Notes under the pieces: model-generated
Database searches by the model: none
The model's input: the letters and a program-made list of their open reading frames with translations, nothing else
What the model was told of the DNA's origin: nothing
Shown here: positions 8,357 through 15,940 of the stretch, piece after piece
Numbering within the stretch: the first letter of the stretch is position 1
Layout: each line of letters starts with the position of its first letter
Source: Gemmiger sp. An50
GTDB lineage: Bacteria; Bacillota; Clostridia; Oscillospirales; Ruminococcaceae
Assembly (NCBI RefSeq): GCF_002161595.1
Contig: NZ_NFID01000009.1
Span: 86,123-150,122 of the forward strand
Reading direction: 5' to 3'
Length of the DNA: 64,000 nucleotides
Translations under genes and position numbers: made by a program

Positions 8357-9436
8357 ATGAAAAAGTATCAAGTTGGTGTTGTTGGCGCCACCGGAATGGT
8401 TGGTCAGCGGTTTGTTTCCTTGTTGGAGAACCATCCTTGGTTCGAGCTGGTCGTCGTGGCTGCGTCTCCCCGTTCTGCGGGCAAGACCTACGAGGAAGCC
8501 GTTGGCGCCCGCTGGGCCATGCCTACTCCGATGCCGCAGAATGCTGCAAAGCTTGTTGTAATGGATGCTTCCCACGTGGAGGAAGTCGCCCAAAAGGTGG
8601 ACTTTGTGTTCTGCGCTGTGGACATGAAGAAGGATGAGATCAAGGCCCTGGAGGAAGCATATGCCAAGGCAGAGTGCCCGGTGATTTCCAACAACAGTGC
8701 CAATCGGTTTACCGATGATGTGCCCATGATCGTGCCGGAGATCAACGCAGATCACGCTCAGATTATCGAGGCACAGCGCCGCCGTCTGGGTACCACCCGA
8801 GGCTTCATTGCAGTGAAATCCAACTGCTCTCTGCAGAGCTATGTTCCCGCGCTTCATCCCCTGCGGGAGGAGTTCGGTCTGAAGAATGTTCTGGTATGCA
8901 CCTATCAGGCCATTTCCGGCGCAGGCAAGACCTTTGAGACCTGGCCCGAAATGGTGGATAACTGCATCCCCTACATCGGCGGCGAGGAAGAGAAAAGCGA
9001 ACAGGAGCCTCTGAAGCTGTGGGGCCATGTGGAAGGCGACCGCATTGTGAAGGCTGCCTCCCCTGCCATCACTGCTCAGTGCCTGCGCATTCCCGTGTCC
9101 GACGGTCATATGGCTGCTGTGTTCATGAGCTTTGAGAAGAAACCCACCAAGGAGCAGATCCTGGAGCGGTGGGCTGCATTCCAGGGTGAGGCGCAGCACC
9201 TGGAGCTGCCCAGCGCACCCAAGCAGTTCCTGCACTATTTTGAGGAAAATGACCGCCCGCAGACCAAGCTGGACCGGAATCTGGAAAACGGTATGGCGGT
9301 ATCCATCGGCCGTCTGCGTGAAGACACTCAGTACGATTACAAGTTTGTATGCCTTTCCCATAACACCCTGCGGGGAGCTGCAGGCGGCGGCGTGCTGCTG
9401 GCAGAGCTGCTGGCAGCGAAGGGCTATCTGGATTGA
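8357..9436 (+). CDS. asd: Aspartate-semialdehyde dehydrogenase
   Basis: 359 residues. It reduces aspartyl phosphate to aspartate semialdehyde with NADPH, the entry to lysine, diaminopimelate and threonine synthesis. The NADP-binding start VGVVGATGMVGQRF, the catalytic cysteine in KSNCSLQ (about residue 156) and the active-site stretch YQAISGAGK are seen. Length and motifs resemble the archaeal/fungal-type Asd subclass rather than the E. coli type. ATG at 8357 follows GGAAAGGA. dapA follows after 38 nt, dapB further on. Confidence 0.95.
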   Translation: MKKYQVGVVGATGMVGQRFVSLLENHPWFELVVVAASPRSAGKTYEEAVGARWAMPTPMPQNAAKLVVMDASHVEEVAQKVDFVFCAVDMKKDEIKALEEAYAKAECPVISNNSANRFTDDVPMIVPEINADHAQIIEAQRRRLGTTRGFIAVKSNCSLQSYVPALHPLREEFGLKNVLVCTYQAISGAGKTFETWPEMVDNCIPYIGGEEEKSEQEPLKLWGHVEGDRIVKAASPAITAQCLRIPVSDGHMAAVFMSFEKKPTKEQILERWAAFQGEAQHLELPSAPKQFLHYFEENDRPQTKLDRNLENGMAVSIGRLREDTQYDYKFVCLSHNTLRGAAGGGVLLAELLAAKGYLD

Positions 9437-9474
9437 TTTGAGCCAATTGATTTGAACCAAAGGAGATGACAGCG

Positions 9475-10362
9475 ATGAAAGAGCTTATTTTCACCGGAAG
9501 TGCGGTTGCCATGATTACCCCGATGTGCGACGATGGCTCCGTGAATTTTGCGGAATTGAAAAAGATGGCCGAGTTTCAGGTGGAAAGCGGCACGGACGCG
9601 CTGGTCGTGTGCGGGACCACGGGTGAATCCGCCACGCTGGAGGACGACGAGCATCTGGAATGCATCCGCTGCGTGGTGGAGGCAGTGCAGGGCCGTGTTC
9701 CGGTCATTGCCGGGACCGGATCCAACAACACCGCTCATGCGGTGATGATGTCCAAAGAGGCTGCCGCACTGGGCGCGGATGCACTGCTGCTGGTTACTCC
9801 CTACTACAACAAGACCAGTCAGGCCGGGCTTGTGAAGAGCTTTTTCACAATTGCGGATTCCGCCAATCTGCCTGCCATCATCTATAATGTGCCTTCCCGT
9901 ACAGGGGTAAACATTCAGCCGGAAACCGCTCTGGAGCTTTCCCGTCATCCCATGATCCGGGGACTCAAGGAGGCCAGCGGCAATATTGCACAGGTGGTAC
10001 GGATTGCGGCACTGTGCGGTGAGGAGCTGCCGCTCTATTCCGGCAACGACGATCAGGTGGTTCCCCTGCTCTCGGTTGGCGGCAAGGGTGTGATTTCGGT
10101 GGCAGCCAATGTGGCCCCCGCTCAGATGCACCAGATGTGCCAGCTCTGGTTTGACGGTAAAACCAAAGAGAGTGCAGCAATGCAGCTGGAGCTCAGCGAG
10201 CTGTGCAGCGCGTTGTTCTGCGATGTGAACCCGATCCCCGTGAAGGCTGCAATGAATATGCTGGGCTGGGATGCCGGTGATTGTCGGCTGCCTTTGGTTG
10301 AGCCCAGTGAAGCAAACTTGGCCCGGATCGAAAAAGCGCTGCGGGATACCGGTTTGCTTTGA
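9475..10362 (+). CDS. dapA: 4-hydroxy-tetrahydrodipicolinate synthase
   Basis: 295 residues. It condenses pyruvate with aspartate semialdehyde, the product of the upstream gene. A TIM-barrel aldolase: CGTTGESATL at 46-55, Y137 in IIYNVPSRTG and the Schiff-base lysine K165 in GLKEASG. The ATG at 9475 has AAGGAGA 8 nt upstream; an in-frame ATG at 9466 overlaps that site and is rejected. Diaminopimelate is needed for peptidoglycan and dipicolinate for spores, both relevant to this organism. Confidence 0.96.
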   Translation: MKELIFTGSAVAMITPMCDDGSVNFAELKKMAEFQVESGTDALVVCGTTGESATLEDDEHLECIRCVVEAVQGRVPVIAGTGSNNTAHAVMMSKEAAALGADALLLVTPYYNKTSQAGLVKSFFTIADSANLPAIIYNVPSRTGVNIQPETALELSRHPMIRGLKEASGNIAQVVRIAALCGEELPLYSGNDDQVVPLLSVGGKGVISVAANVAPAQMHQMCQLWFDGKTKESAAMQLELSELCSALFCDVNPIPVKAAMNMLGWDAGDCRLPLVEPSEANLARIEKALRDTGLL

Positions 10363-10396
10363 TTCGGAATAAACCTGTTATAACCGTATAAATTTC

Positions 10397-10467
10397 TGCC
10401 CGGCGGCTGGCCGCAGAAGCAACGGCGTAAGCTGTTTGCCGCACCTGCGCTTTCGCCGGGCATTTTT
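10397..10467 (+). terminator. Structured dapA-dapB spacer, possible attenuator
   Basis: TGCCCGGCG (10397-10405) pairs with CGCCGGGCA (10454-10462), enclosing about 48 nt that can itself fold, and is followed at once by TTTTT. Placed between dapA and dapB it could partly terminate the operon or be a processing site. No known riboswitch core was recognised in it. Confidence 0.5.
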
Positions 10468-10486
10468 ACAAAAGGGAGTACGAAAA

Positions 10487-11245
10487 ATGACGGATATTAT
10501 CATTCAGGGTATCAATGGACGGATGGGAAAGGTGCTGTGTGAGCTGATTGCCCAGCGGGATGACTGCCGAATCGTAGGCGGTGTGGATGTTTCCGCACAG
10601 AGCGGTTCGATCCCTGTGGCAGCCAGTCTGGAGGAGCTGAACGTGAAGGCGGATGTGATCATCGATTTCTCCACTCCTGAGGCCACGAAATCCGCGCTGC
10701 GCTATTGCCAGAGCACCGGCACCGCTTGTGTGGTGTGCACTACCGGTCTGGATGAGGAATGCGGAGAGCTGATTCAGCAGACTGCGGAAAAGGCTCCGGT
10801 CTTCAAGAGCGCCAACATGTCTATGGGCATCAACCTGCTGGCAGAGCTGGCCCAGAAGGCCGCCCAGGCTTTGGGCATGGATTACGACGTTGAGATCATT
10901 GAAAAGCATCACCACAACAAGGTGGATGCTCCCAGCGGAACCGCACTTCTCCTGGCCGATGAGATCAATGAAGCTACCGGAAACCGGTATCACTATGTTT
11001 ATGACCGTCACTCCGTGCGCCAGAAGCGGGACCCCCACGAGCTGGGGCTGCATGCGATTCGCGGCGGCAGCATTGTGGGTGACCATGAAATCCTGTTCTG
11101 CGGCCCGGATGAAGTGATCACGCTCTCCCACAGCGCAGGGTCCCGCGCTGTTTTTGCCAACGGCGCGATCAACGCGGCGATTTTCCTTACCGGTCAGAAA
11201 AACGGCCTTTACGACATGAAAGACCTGATGCGATCTCTGCTGTGA
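10487..11245 (+). CDS. dapB: 4-hydroxy-tetrahydrodipicolinate reductase
   Basis: 252 residues. It performs the NAD(P)H reduction after DapA. The N-terminal GINGRMGK is the dinucleotide loop, and EIIEKHHHNKVDAPSGTAL carries the catalytic histidine and lysine. ATG at 10487 follows AAAGGGAG; in-frame codons back to 10436 lie within the hairpin spacer and are not used. Third gene of asd-dapA-dapB. Confidence 0.96.
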   Translation: MTDIIIQGINGRMGKVLCELIAQRDDCRIVGGVDVSAQSGSIPVAASLEELNVKADVIIDFSTPEATKSALRYCQSTGTACVVCTTGLDEECGELIQQTAEKAPVFKSANMSMGINLLAELAQKAAQALGMDYDVEIIEKHHHNKVDAPSGTALLLADEINEATGNRYHYVYDRHSVRQKRDPHELGLHAIRGGSIVGDHEILFCGPDEVITLSHSAGSRAVFANGAINAAIFLTGQKNGLYDMKDLMRSLL

Positions 11246-11252
11246 GGGTATT

Positions 11253-12479
11253 ATGAAACGTACGATTGCTGCAGTTCTGATGCTGGTTTCTGTATGCTGT
11301 TTGCTGTTTTGTGCGGTATGGTTCTTCCGAAACGGTACAGAAGCACGACCGGTATTTGCTCAATCGGCGCTGGAACAGGAGCCGGAAGCACTTCCCTCCC
11401 CTACTCCCACGCCGGGGCCGCAGGTACAGACGCTTCGTTTTTCTGCCACTGGTGATAATCTGATCCACAACGGTATCTATGAGCAGGCAAAGCGGCGGGC
11501 ACAGGCAAACGGAGCGGACGGCTATGATTTTTCCTACTGCTATGAAAATGTGAAGTCCTTTTACAGTGATTTTGATGTGAACTGGATCAACCAGGAAACG
11601 CTGGTGACCGATACACTGGAGCCCAGCACTTACCCGTGCTTCTCCACACCCGGTGACATGGGGCGGCAGCTGTACGACCTGGGCTTCCGCGTGTTCAACC
11701 TGTCCAACAACCACACCTACGATAAGGGTGCACAGGGGCTGCAGGCGACCATGGACTTCTGGTCTGCCATGCCAGAGGATGTGACAACCGCCGGGCTGTA
11801 CACAGAGGATGCTGCTGCGCCTGTAATCCAGACGGTGGATGGTGTGAAGATTGCCTATCTGGGATTTACAGAACACACCAACGGAATCAATACGCCCGCC
11901 AGTGCGCCTGCCCATGTGATTTACACCAGTGAGCTGGATGTGATGCAGCAGATGCTGGAACAGGCGCGCAGCGAGGCGGACTTGGTTGTGGTCAGCGTGC
12001 ATTGGGGCGTGGAGGGCAGCCACTCGGTCACACAAGCGCAGAGAGATCTGGCGCAAAAAATGGCCGATTGGGGCGCAGATGTAATTATTGGTACTCATCC
12101 TCATGTGGTGCAGACCGCGCAGTGGCTTACCACGGCGGATGGCCGGCAGACTTTTGTTGCTTATTCCCTGGGGAATTTTTTGAACGCACAATCTACAGCG
12201 GACACCATGGTAGGGCTGATCCTTACCTTTACGGTGGAAAAGACCACTCAGCCGGATGGCAGCAGCAGTACGGCGATTCGGGAACCGTTGTTCTACCCAA
12301 CGGTCAATCACTACGATGCCCATTATGCCAACATCCGCATGTATCTGCTCAGGGATTACACCGACGAGCTTGCTGCAGCCCACGGTGTGAGCGGTAACTT
12401 CCCGGGCTTTTCGCTCAACTATATCACTTCCATGCTTCAGGAAAATGTGGACCCGGAATTCCTGGCACTTCCTGAATGA
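11253..12479 (+). CDS. CapA-family poly-gamma-glutamate/capsule-type protein
   Basis: 408 residues, secreted or membrane-anchored. One N-terminal hydrophobic segment (about 4-24), a proline/threonine linker (SPTPTPGP), then a calcineurin-like CapA/PGA_cap domain. Its metal-site motifs are GDNLIH, NQE, NLSNNHTYDKG, HWG and GTHPHV. CapA/PgsA proteins take part in polyglutamate capsule production, but many stand-alone homologs have unknown substrates, and no capBC is nearby. It starts 8 nt after dapB with only GAGGG upstream, so translation may be coupled to dapB. Its stop overlaps an ATG at 12476. Confidence 0.85.
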   Translation: MKRTIAAVLMLVSVCCLLFCAVWFFRNGTEARPVFAQSALEQEPEALPSPTPTPGPQVQTLRFSATGDNLIHNGIYEQAKRRAQANGADGYDFSYCYENVKSFYSDFDVNWINQETLVTDTLEPSTYPCFSTPGDMGRQLYDLGFRVFNLSNNHTYDKGAQGLQATMDFWSAMPEDVTTAGLYTEDAAAPVIQTVDGVKIAYLGFTEHTNGINTPASAPAHVIYTSELDVMQQMLEQARSEADLVVVSVHWGVEGSHSVTQAQRDLAQKMADWGADVIIGTHPHVVQTAQWLTTADGRQTFVAYSLGNFLNAQSTADTMVGLILTFTVEKTTQPDGSSSTAIREPLFYPTVNHYDAHYANIRMYLLRDYTDELAAAHGVSGNFPGFSLNYITSMLQENVDPEFLALPE

Positions 12480-12578
12480 ACTCTATTATGTCAAGAGCAG
12501 ACTCCAAAACAGCGGCATGCCGCACAACGTGCTCGAAAGTTTTTATCCTGTTACAAGCCTCACCGGAACATATTCCTC

Positions 12579-14252
12579 ATGGATATGTTTTTTGCAGCAC
12601 TCAGCGCCTGCAGTGTGCTGCTGTTCCCTTTGGTTTCCGGGTATCTGACCGGAGAGGTCCTTGCCCAGTGGGACAGCACCACAAAAAGCAAGCTCATTGG
12701 CGCCGCTTTCTTTCTGGTGGTGCTGACTGTAGTAAAGGTGATCAGCAATATTACGTATGCGTATTTTGGCCATTCCATGGGAGCAAAGATGGAAGAGACT
12801 ATGCGTACCGAGCTGTTTTGCCACTACGAATCCCTGTCGTTTGATTTCCATGCGAGAAACAGTACAGGAAAGCTGATGACGGTCCTTTCCAACGACTTGA
12901 CCAACATGACTGAGCTGTTCCATCATGCTCCGGAAGATCTGTTGATGACACTGATCAAATTTGTTGGTGCGTTCGTCATCATGCTAAGCATTCACGTTCC
13001 CCTGACACTGATCGTTTTTCTGGCTCTGCCGTTTCTGGGCATTGCTGCATACTACACAGATAAGCGAATGGAGCGTTGCCTGCTGCAAAACAAGCGGCAC
13101 CTTTCTGAGCTGAACGAGTATGCGGAGGATACCCTTTCAGGGATACGAACAGTGAAAGCCTTCGGAAAAGAAGCTGAGCATGGAAAACAGTTCCGGCAAC
13201 AGAATGCACGCTATACTGAAAGCAAGTGCATCTTCTACAAGCTGGAAGCCTACTTTTACGAAACAGTGGAGGCCTATCCGCAGTTTCTTTCGATGATGGT
13301 GGTGATTTTCGGCTCCCTGTTTATTGCGCGGGGAAGCCTGAACGCGGCGGTTCTGGTCACCTTCCTGCTGTATGCCGGGAGTCTGGCAGAGCCCATTCGG
13401 ACCATGTTGAACTTTATGCGGTTATTCGAAGAAGGTAAAGCCAGCTTTATCCGCTTTATGGATATGATGGAGATACATCCGGCAGTGCAGCAAGCAAAGG
13501 ATGCCGTTCCCCTGCCCAATCCGACCGGAGAAATTGTCTTCGATAAGGTCTCGTTCCATTACGAGGATTCGCCGGACAATGTGCTGGAGGATGTCTCCTT
13601 TCGGATTCAGAGTGGTCAGACTGTGGCCTTTGCCGGAGCGTCCGGTATCGGAAAAACGACTGTCGCTTCCCTGATTGCCCGATTCTATGATGTTTGCGCG
13701 GGACAGATTCGAATTGATGGGGTCGATATCCGTGACCTGCTGCTGAGCGATTTGCAAAAACACATTGGTATTGTTCGGCAGGAGGTATATATTTTCAATG
13801 GGACGATTCGGGAGAATATCCGTTATGGGCGTAAAGATGCCACCGATGAAGAAATCGTGGAGGCAGCCAAGCTGGCTAATATCCACGAATTCATCCTTTC
13901 TCTGGAGCATGGATACGACAGCATTGTTGGTACAAGAGGAATCATGCTTTCCGGCGGGCAGCGGCAACGGATCAGCATTGCGCGGATCTTTTTGAAAAAT
14001 CCCAAGATTCTCATCCTGGATGAAGCCACCAGCGCGCTGGACTACGAGAGCGAAGAGATCATTCAAGCATCCATTGAGCAGCTGAAGCAGAATCGCACAT
14101 CGATTGTCATTGCGCATCGCTTGTCCACAATTCGCAATGCCGACCGGATCTATGTGCTGTCCGATCGGGGGATTTCGGAGCAGGGCACGCACGATGAACT
14201 GATCGCGCGGAATGGTGAATACGCAAAGCTTTCCAGAATCGGAACTTTGTAA
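12579..14252 (+). CDS. ABC exporter (fused membrane and ATPase half-transporter), 5' end anomalous
   Basis: 557 residues from the first ATG. An ABC-type I exporter: five or six membrane segments in the first ~270 residues, then an ATPase with Walker A GASGIGKTT, signature LSGGQRQR, Walker B ILILDEATSALD and an H-loop in IVIAHRLS. Homologs start about 20 residues earlier, and the same frame upstream (12525-12578) reads RARKFLSCYKPHRNIFL, which looks like genuine family sequence. Yet no ATG, GTG or TTG exists in that frame after the capA stop (12477-12479). An ATG at 12476 overlapping that stop is in another frame. A +1 frameshift, an indel or a non-standard start is likely. No ribosome site precedes 12579. 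The substrate is unknown. Confidence 0.88.
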   Translation: MDMFFAALSACSVLLFPLVSGYLTGEVLAQWDSTTKSKLIGAAFFLVVLTVVKVISNITYAYFGHSMGAKMEETMRTELFCHYESLSFDFHARNSTGKLMTVLSNDLTNMTELFHHAPEDLLMTLIKFVGAFVIMLSIHVPLTLIVFLALPFLGIAAYYTDKRMERCLLQNKRHLSELNEYAEDTLSGIRTVKAFGKEAEHGKQFRQQNARYTESKCIFYKLEAYFYETVEAYPQFLSMMVVIFGSLFIARGSLNAAVLVTFLLYAGSLAEPIRTMLNFMRLFEEGKASFIRFMDMMEIHPAVQQAKDAVPLPNPTGEIVFDKVSFHYEDSPDNVLEDVSFRIQSGQTVAFAGASGIGKTTVASLIARFYDVCAGQIRIDGVDIRDLLLSDLQKHIGIVRQEVYIFNGTIRENIRYGRKDATDEEIVEAAKLANIHEFILSLEHGYDSIVGTRGIMLSGGQRQRISIARIFLKNPKILILDEATSALDYESEEIIQASIEQLKQNRTSIVIAHRLSTIRNADRIYVLSDRGISEQGTHDELIARNGEYAKLSRIGTL

Positions 14253-14255
14253 ACG

Positions 14256-14287
14256 AAAAAGGCCGGGGCTTTTGTCTCGGCCTTTGC
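14256..14287 (+). terminator. Terminator after ABC exporter
   Basis: A stem AAAGGCCG (14258-14265) pairs with CGGCCTTT (14278-14285). Part of the U-run is within the stem and little follows it, so a second hairpin at 14296-14335 probably completes termination. Confidence 0.7.
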
Positions 14288-14295
14288 TATGCAGA

Positions 14296-14335
14296 AAACC
14301 GGCGTGCGGCATCACAAAGAGCCGCACGCCGGTTT
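14296..14335. terminator. Bidirectional terminator between ABC exporter and tyrS
   Basis: A perfect 15-bp stem (14296-14310 with 14321-14335) with a 10-nt loop. Flanked by AAAA on the left and TTTC on the right, it can serve both the plus-strand ABC gene and the minus-strand tyrS. Confidence 0.8.
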
Positions 14336-14368
14336 CTTCATTAGACTTTACTTTACCAGAGGCAGCGC

Positions 14369-15589
14369 TTACAGCTGAACCTTGTGGTAGGTCTTCTTGC
14401 CCTTCTTGATCACAACGCCGTTTGCCAGCTGCTCGGCGGTAACGGGCAGAGTGGGATCGGAAACCTTTTCGCCGTCCAGCAGAATGCCGCCCTGCTGGAT
14501 CAGCTGACGGGCTTCACGCTTGCTGGGAACCAGCTTGGCAGCCATCATCAGGTCCAGAATGCCGATGCGGCCATCCTGCAGCTGATCGGCGGTCAGAGTG
14601 GTGCTGGGCATGTTGGCCATGTCGGCAGCACCACTGAACAGACCACGGGCAGTCTCCTGCGCCTTGGCAGCCTCCTTTTCGCTGTGGACCAGCTTGGTCA
14701 GCTCAAAGGCCAGCAGCTCTTTCGCCTTGTTCAGCTGGCTGCCTTCCCAATCGGCCATCGCGTCGATCTCTTCCAGGGGAACATCGGTGAGCATGCGCAG
14801 GCACTTGAGCACGTCGGCGTCATCCACATTACGCCAGTACTGGTAGAACTCGTAGGGGCTGGTCTTTTCGGGGTCCAGCCACACGGCGCCCTTCTGGGTC
14901 TTGCCCATCTTCTTGCCCTCCGAGGTGAGCAGCAGAGTGATGGTCATGGCGTAGGCGTCTTTGCCCAGCTTACGGCGAATCAGCTCGGTACCACCCAGCA
15001 TGTTGGACCACTGGTCATCGCCGCCGCACTGCAGGTTGCAGCCCAGCTCCTGGAACATGTGGTAGAAATCGTAGGACTGCATGATCATGTAGTTGAATTC
15101 CAGGAAGGACAGGCCCTTCTCCATGCGCTGTTTGTAGCATTCCGCCCGCAGCATGTTATTGACCGAGAAACAGGGGCCAACTTCCCGCAGCAGCTCAATG
15201 TAGTTCAGCTTCATCAGCCAGTCGGCGTTGTTCAGCATAAGGGCCTTGCCGTCCGAAAAGTCGATGAACTTGCTCATCTGCTTCTTAAAGCACTCGCAGT
15301 TGTGCTGAATGGTCTCGGTGGTCATCATGCTGCGCATGTCGGTACGGCCGGAGGGGTCGCCTACCATGGCCGTGCCGCCGCCGATCAGAGCGATGGGGCG
15401 GTTGCCTGCACGCTGCATCCGGCGCATCAGGTTCAGCGCCATGAAATGGCCCACATGCAGAGAGTCAGCAGTGGGGTCAAAGCCGATGTAGAAAGTGGCC
15501 TTACCGTTGTTGATCAGGTCCTTGATCTCTTCTTCGTCGGTCACCTGGGCAACCAGGCCGCGGGCAACCAGTTCGTCGTACAAAGTCAT
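14369..15589 (-). CDS. tyrS: Tyrosyl-tRNA synthetase
   Basis: 406 residues, class I synthetase. The HIGH-type motif is HVGHFMALN, the KMSKS-type motif is KMGKT (in SEGKKMGKTQKG), and an S4-like RNA-binding domain is at the C-terminus (SKREARQLIQQGG). The ATG at 15589 follows AGGAGGAG; the in-frame stretch upstream lies inside the T-box leader and is not coding. Expression is controlled by the Tyr T-box at 15630-15902. Confidence 0.97.
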   Translation of the reverse strand: MTLYDELVARGLVAQVTDEEEIKDLINNGKATFYIGFDPTADSLHVGHFMALNLMRRMQRAGNRPIALIGGGTAMVGDPSGRTDMRSMMTTETIQHNCECFKKQMSKFIDFSDGKALMLNNADWLMKLNYIELLREVGPCFSVNNMLRAECYKQRMEKGLSFLEFNYMIMQSYDFYHMFQELGCNLQCGGDDQWSNMLGGTELIRRKLGKDAYAMTITLLLTSEGKKMGKTQKGAVWLDPEKTSPYEFYQYWRNVDDADVLKCLRMLTDVPLEEIDAMADWEGSQLNKAKELLAFELTKLVHSEKEAAKAQETARGLFSGAADMANMPSTTLTADQLQDGRIGILDLMMAAKLVPSKREARQLIQQGGILLDGEKVSDPTLPVTAEQLANGVVIKKGKKTYHKVQL

Positions 15590-15629
15590 TGTGTGTTCTC
15601 CTCCTGTGTCATTGCGGCAAAAGGCATAG

Positions 15630-15902
15630 AAAAAGCCCTCTGCCAAACCTGAATTTGGCAGAGGGCGAAAAATCGCGGTACCACCTCTATTCGCCCGCTC
15701 CTCACGAAAACGGGCCTTGCGGAGTGCAAAGCAACACTCCTGCGCGGTAACGGGCGCACACGGCACAGCCTAATTGCCACAGGGCGTTCAGCCTGCTGCT
15801 CAGGGAGGTATTCATTGATCCGCCGCGCTGCCCTTTTCACCAACCAGGGCTTCTCTGTGCCGCAAACGAAGCAACTACTTGTTCCCGTCGTTGCATTTGA
15901 TA
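15630..15902 (-). promoter_or_regulatory. Tyr-specific T-box leader of tyrS
   Basis: On the minus strand the conserved T-box core AGGTGGTACCGCG lies at 15686-15674, followed by a strong terminator (stem 15654-15666 with 15635-15647, 13 bp) and TTTTT. Upstream, the region CAATGAATACCTCC contains the candidate specifier codon TAC (tyrosine). Uncharged tRNA-Tyr would stabilise the antiterminator and allow tyrS transcription. The tRNA-Tyr itself is not in the window. Confidence 0.93.
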
Positions 15903-15908
15903 TTTAGC

Positions 15909-15937
15909 AGTATAGCGCAAAGCATTTGCGTTGTCAA
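15909..15937 (-). promoter_or_regulatory. Promoter of T-box-tyrS
   Basis: TTGACA (15937-15932), 17-nt spacer, TATACT (15914-15909) on the minus strand. The -10 and start context GCTATACTGCTAAA closely matches that of the alaS T-box promoter (GCTATACTGTTAAA at about 62073-62060). Confidence 0.88.
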
Positions 15938-15940
15938 GGG

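Noticed and set aside
15590..15766. N-terminal extension of tyrS
   Set aside because: The extra codons run through the T-box terminator and leader; the ATG at 15589 has a strong ribosome site.
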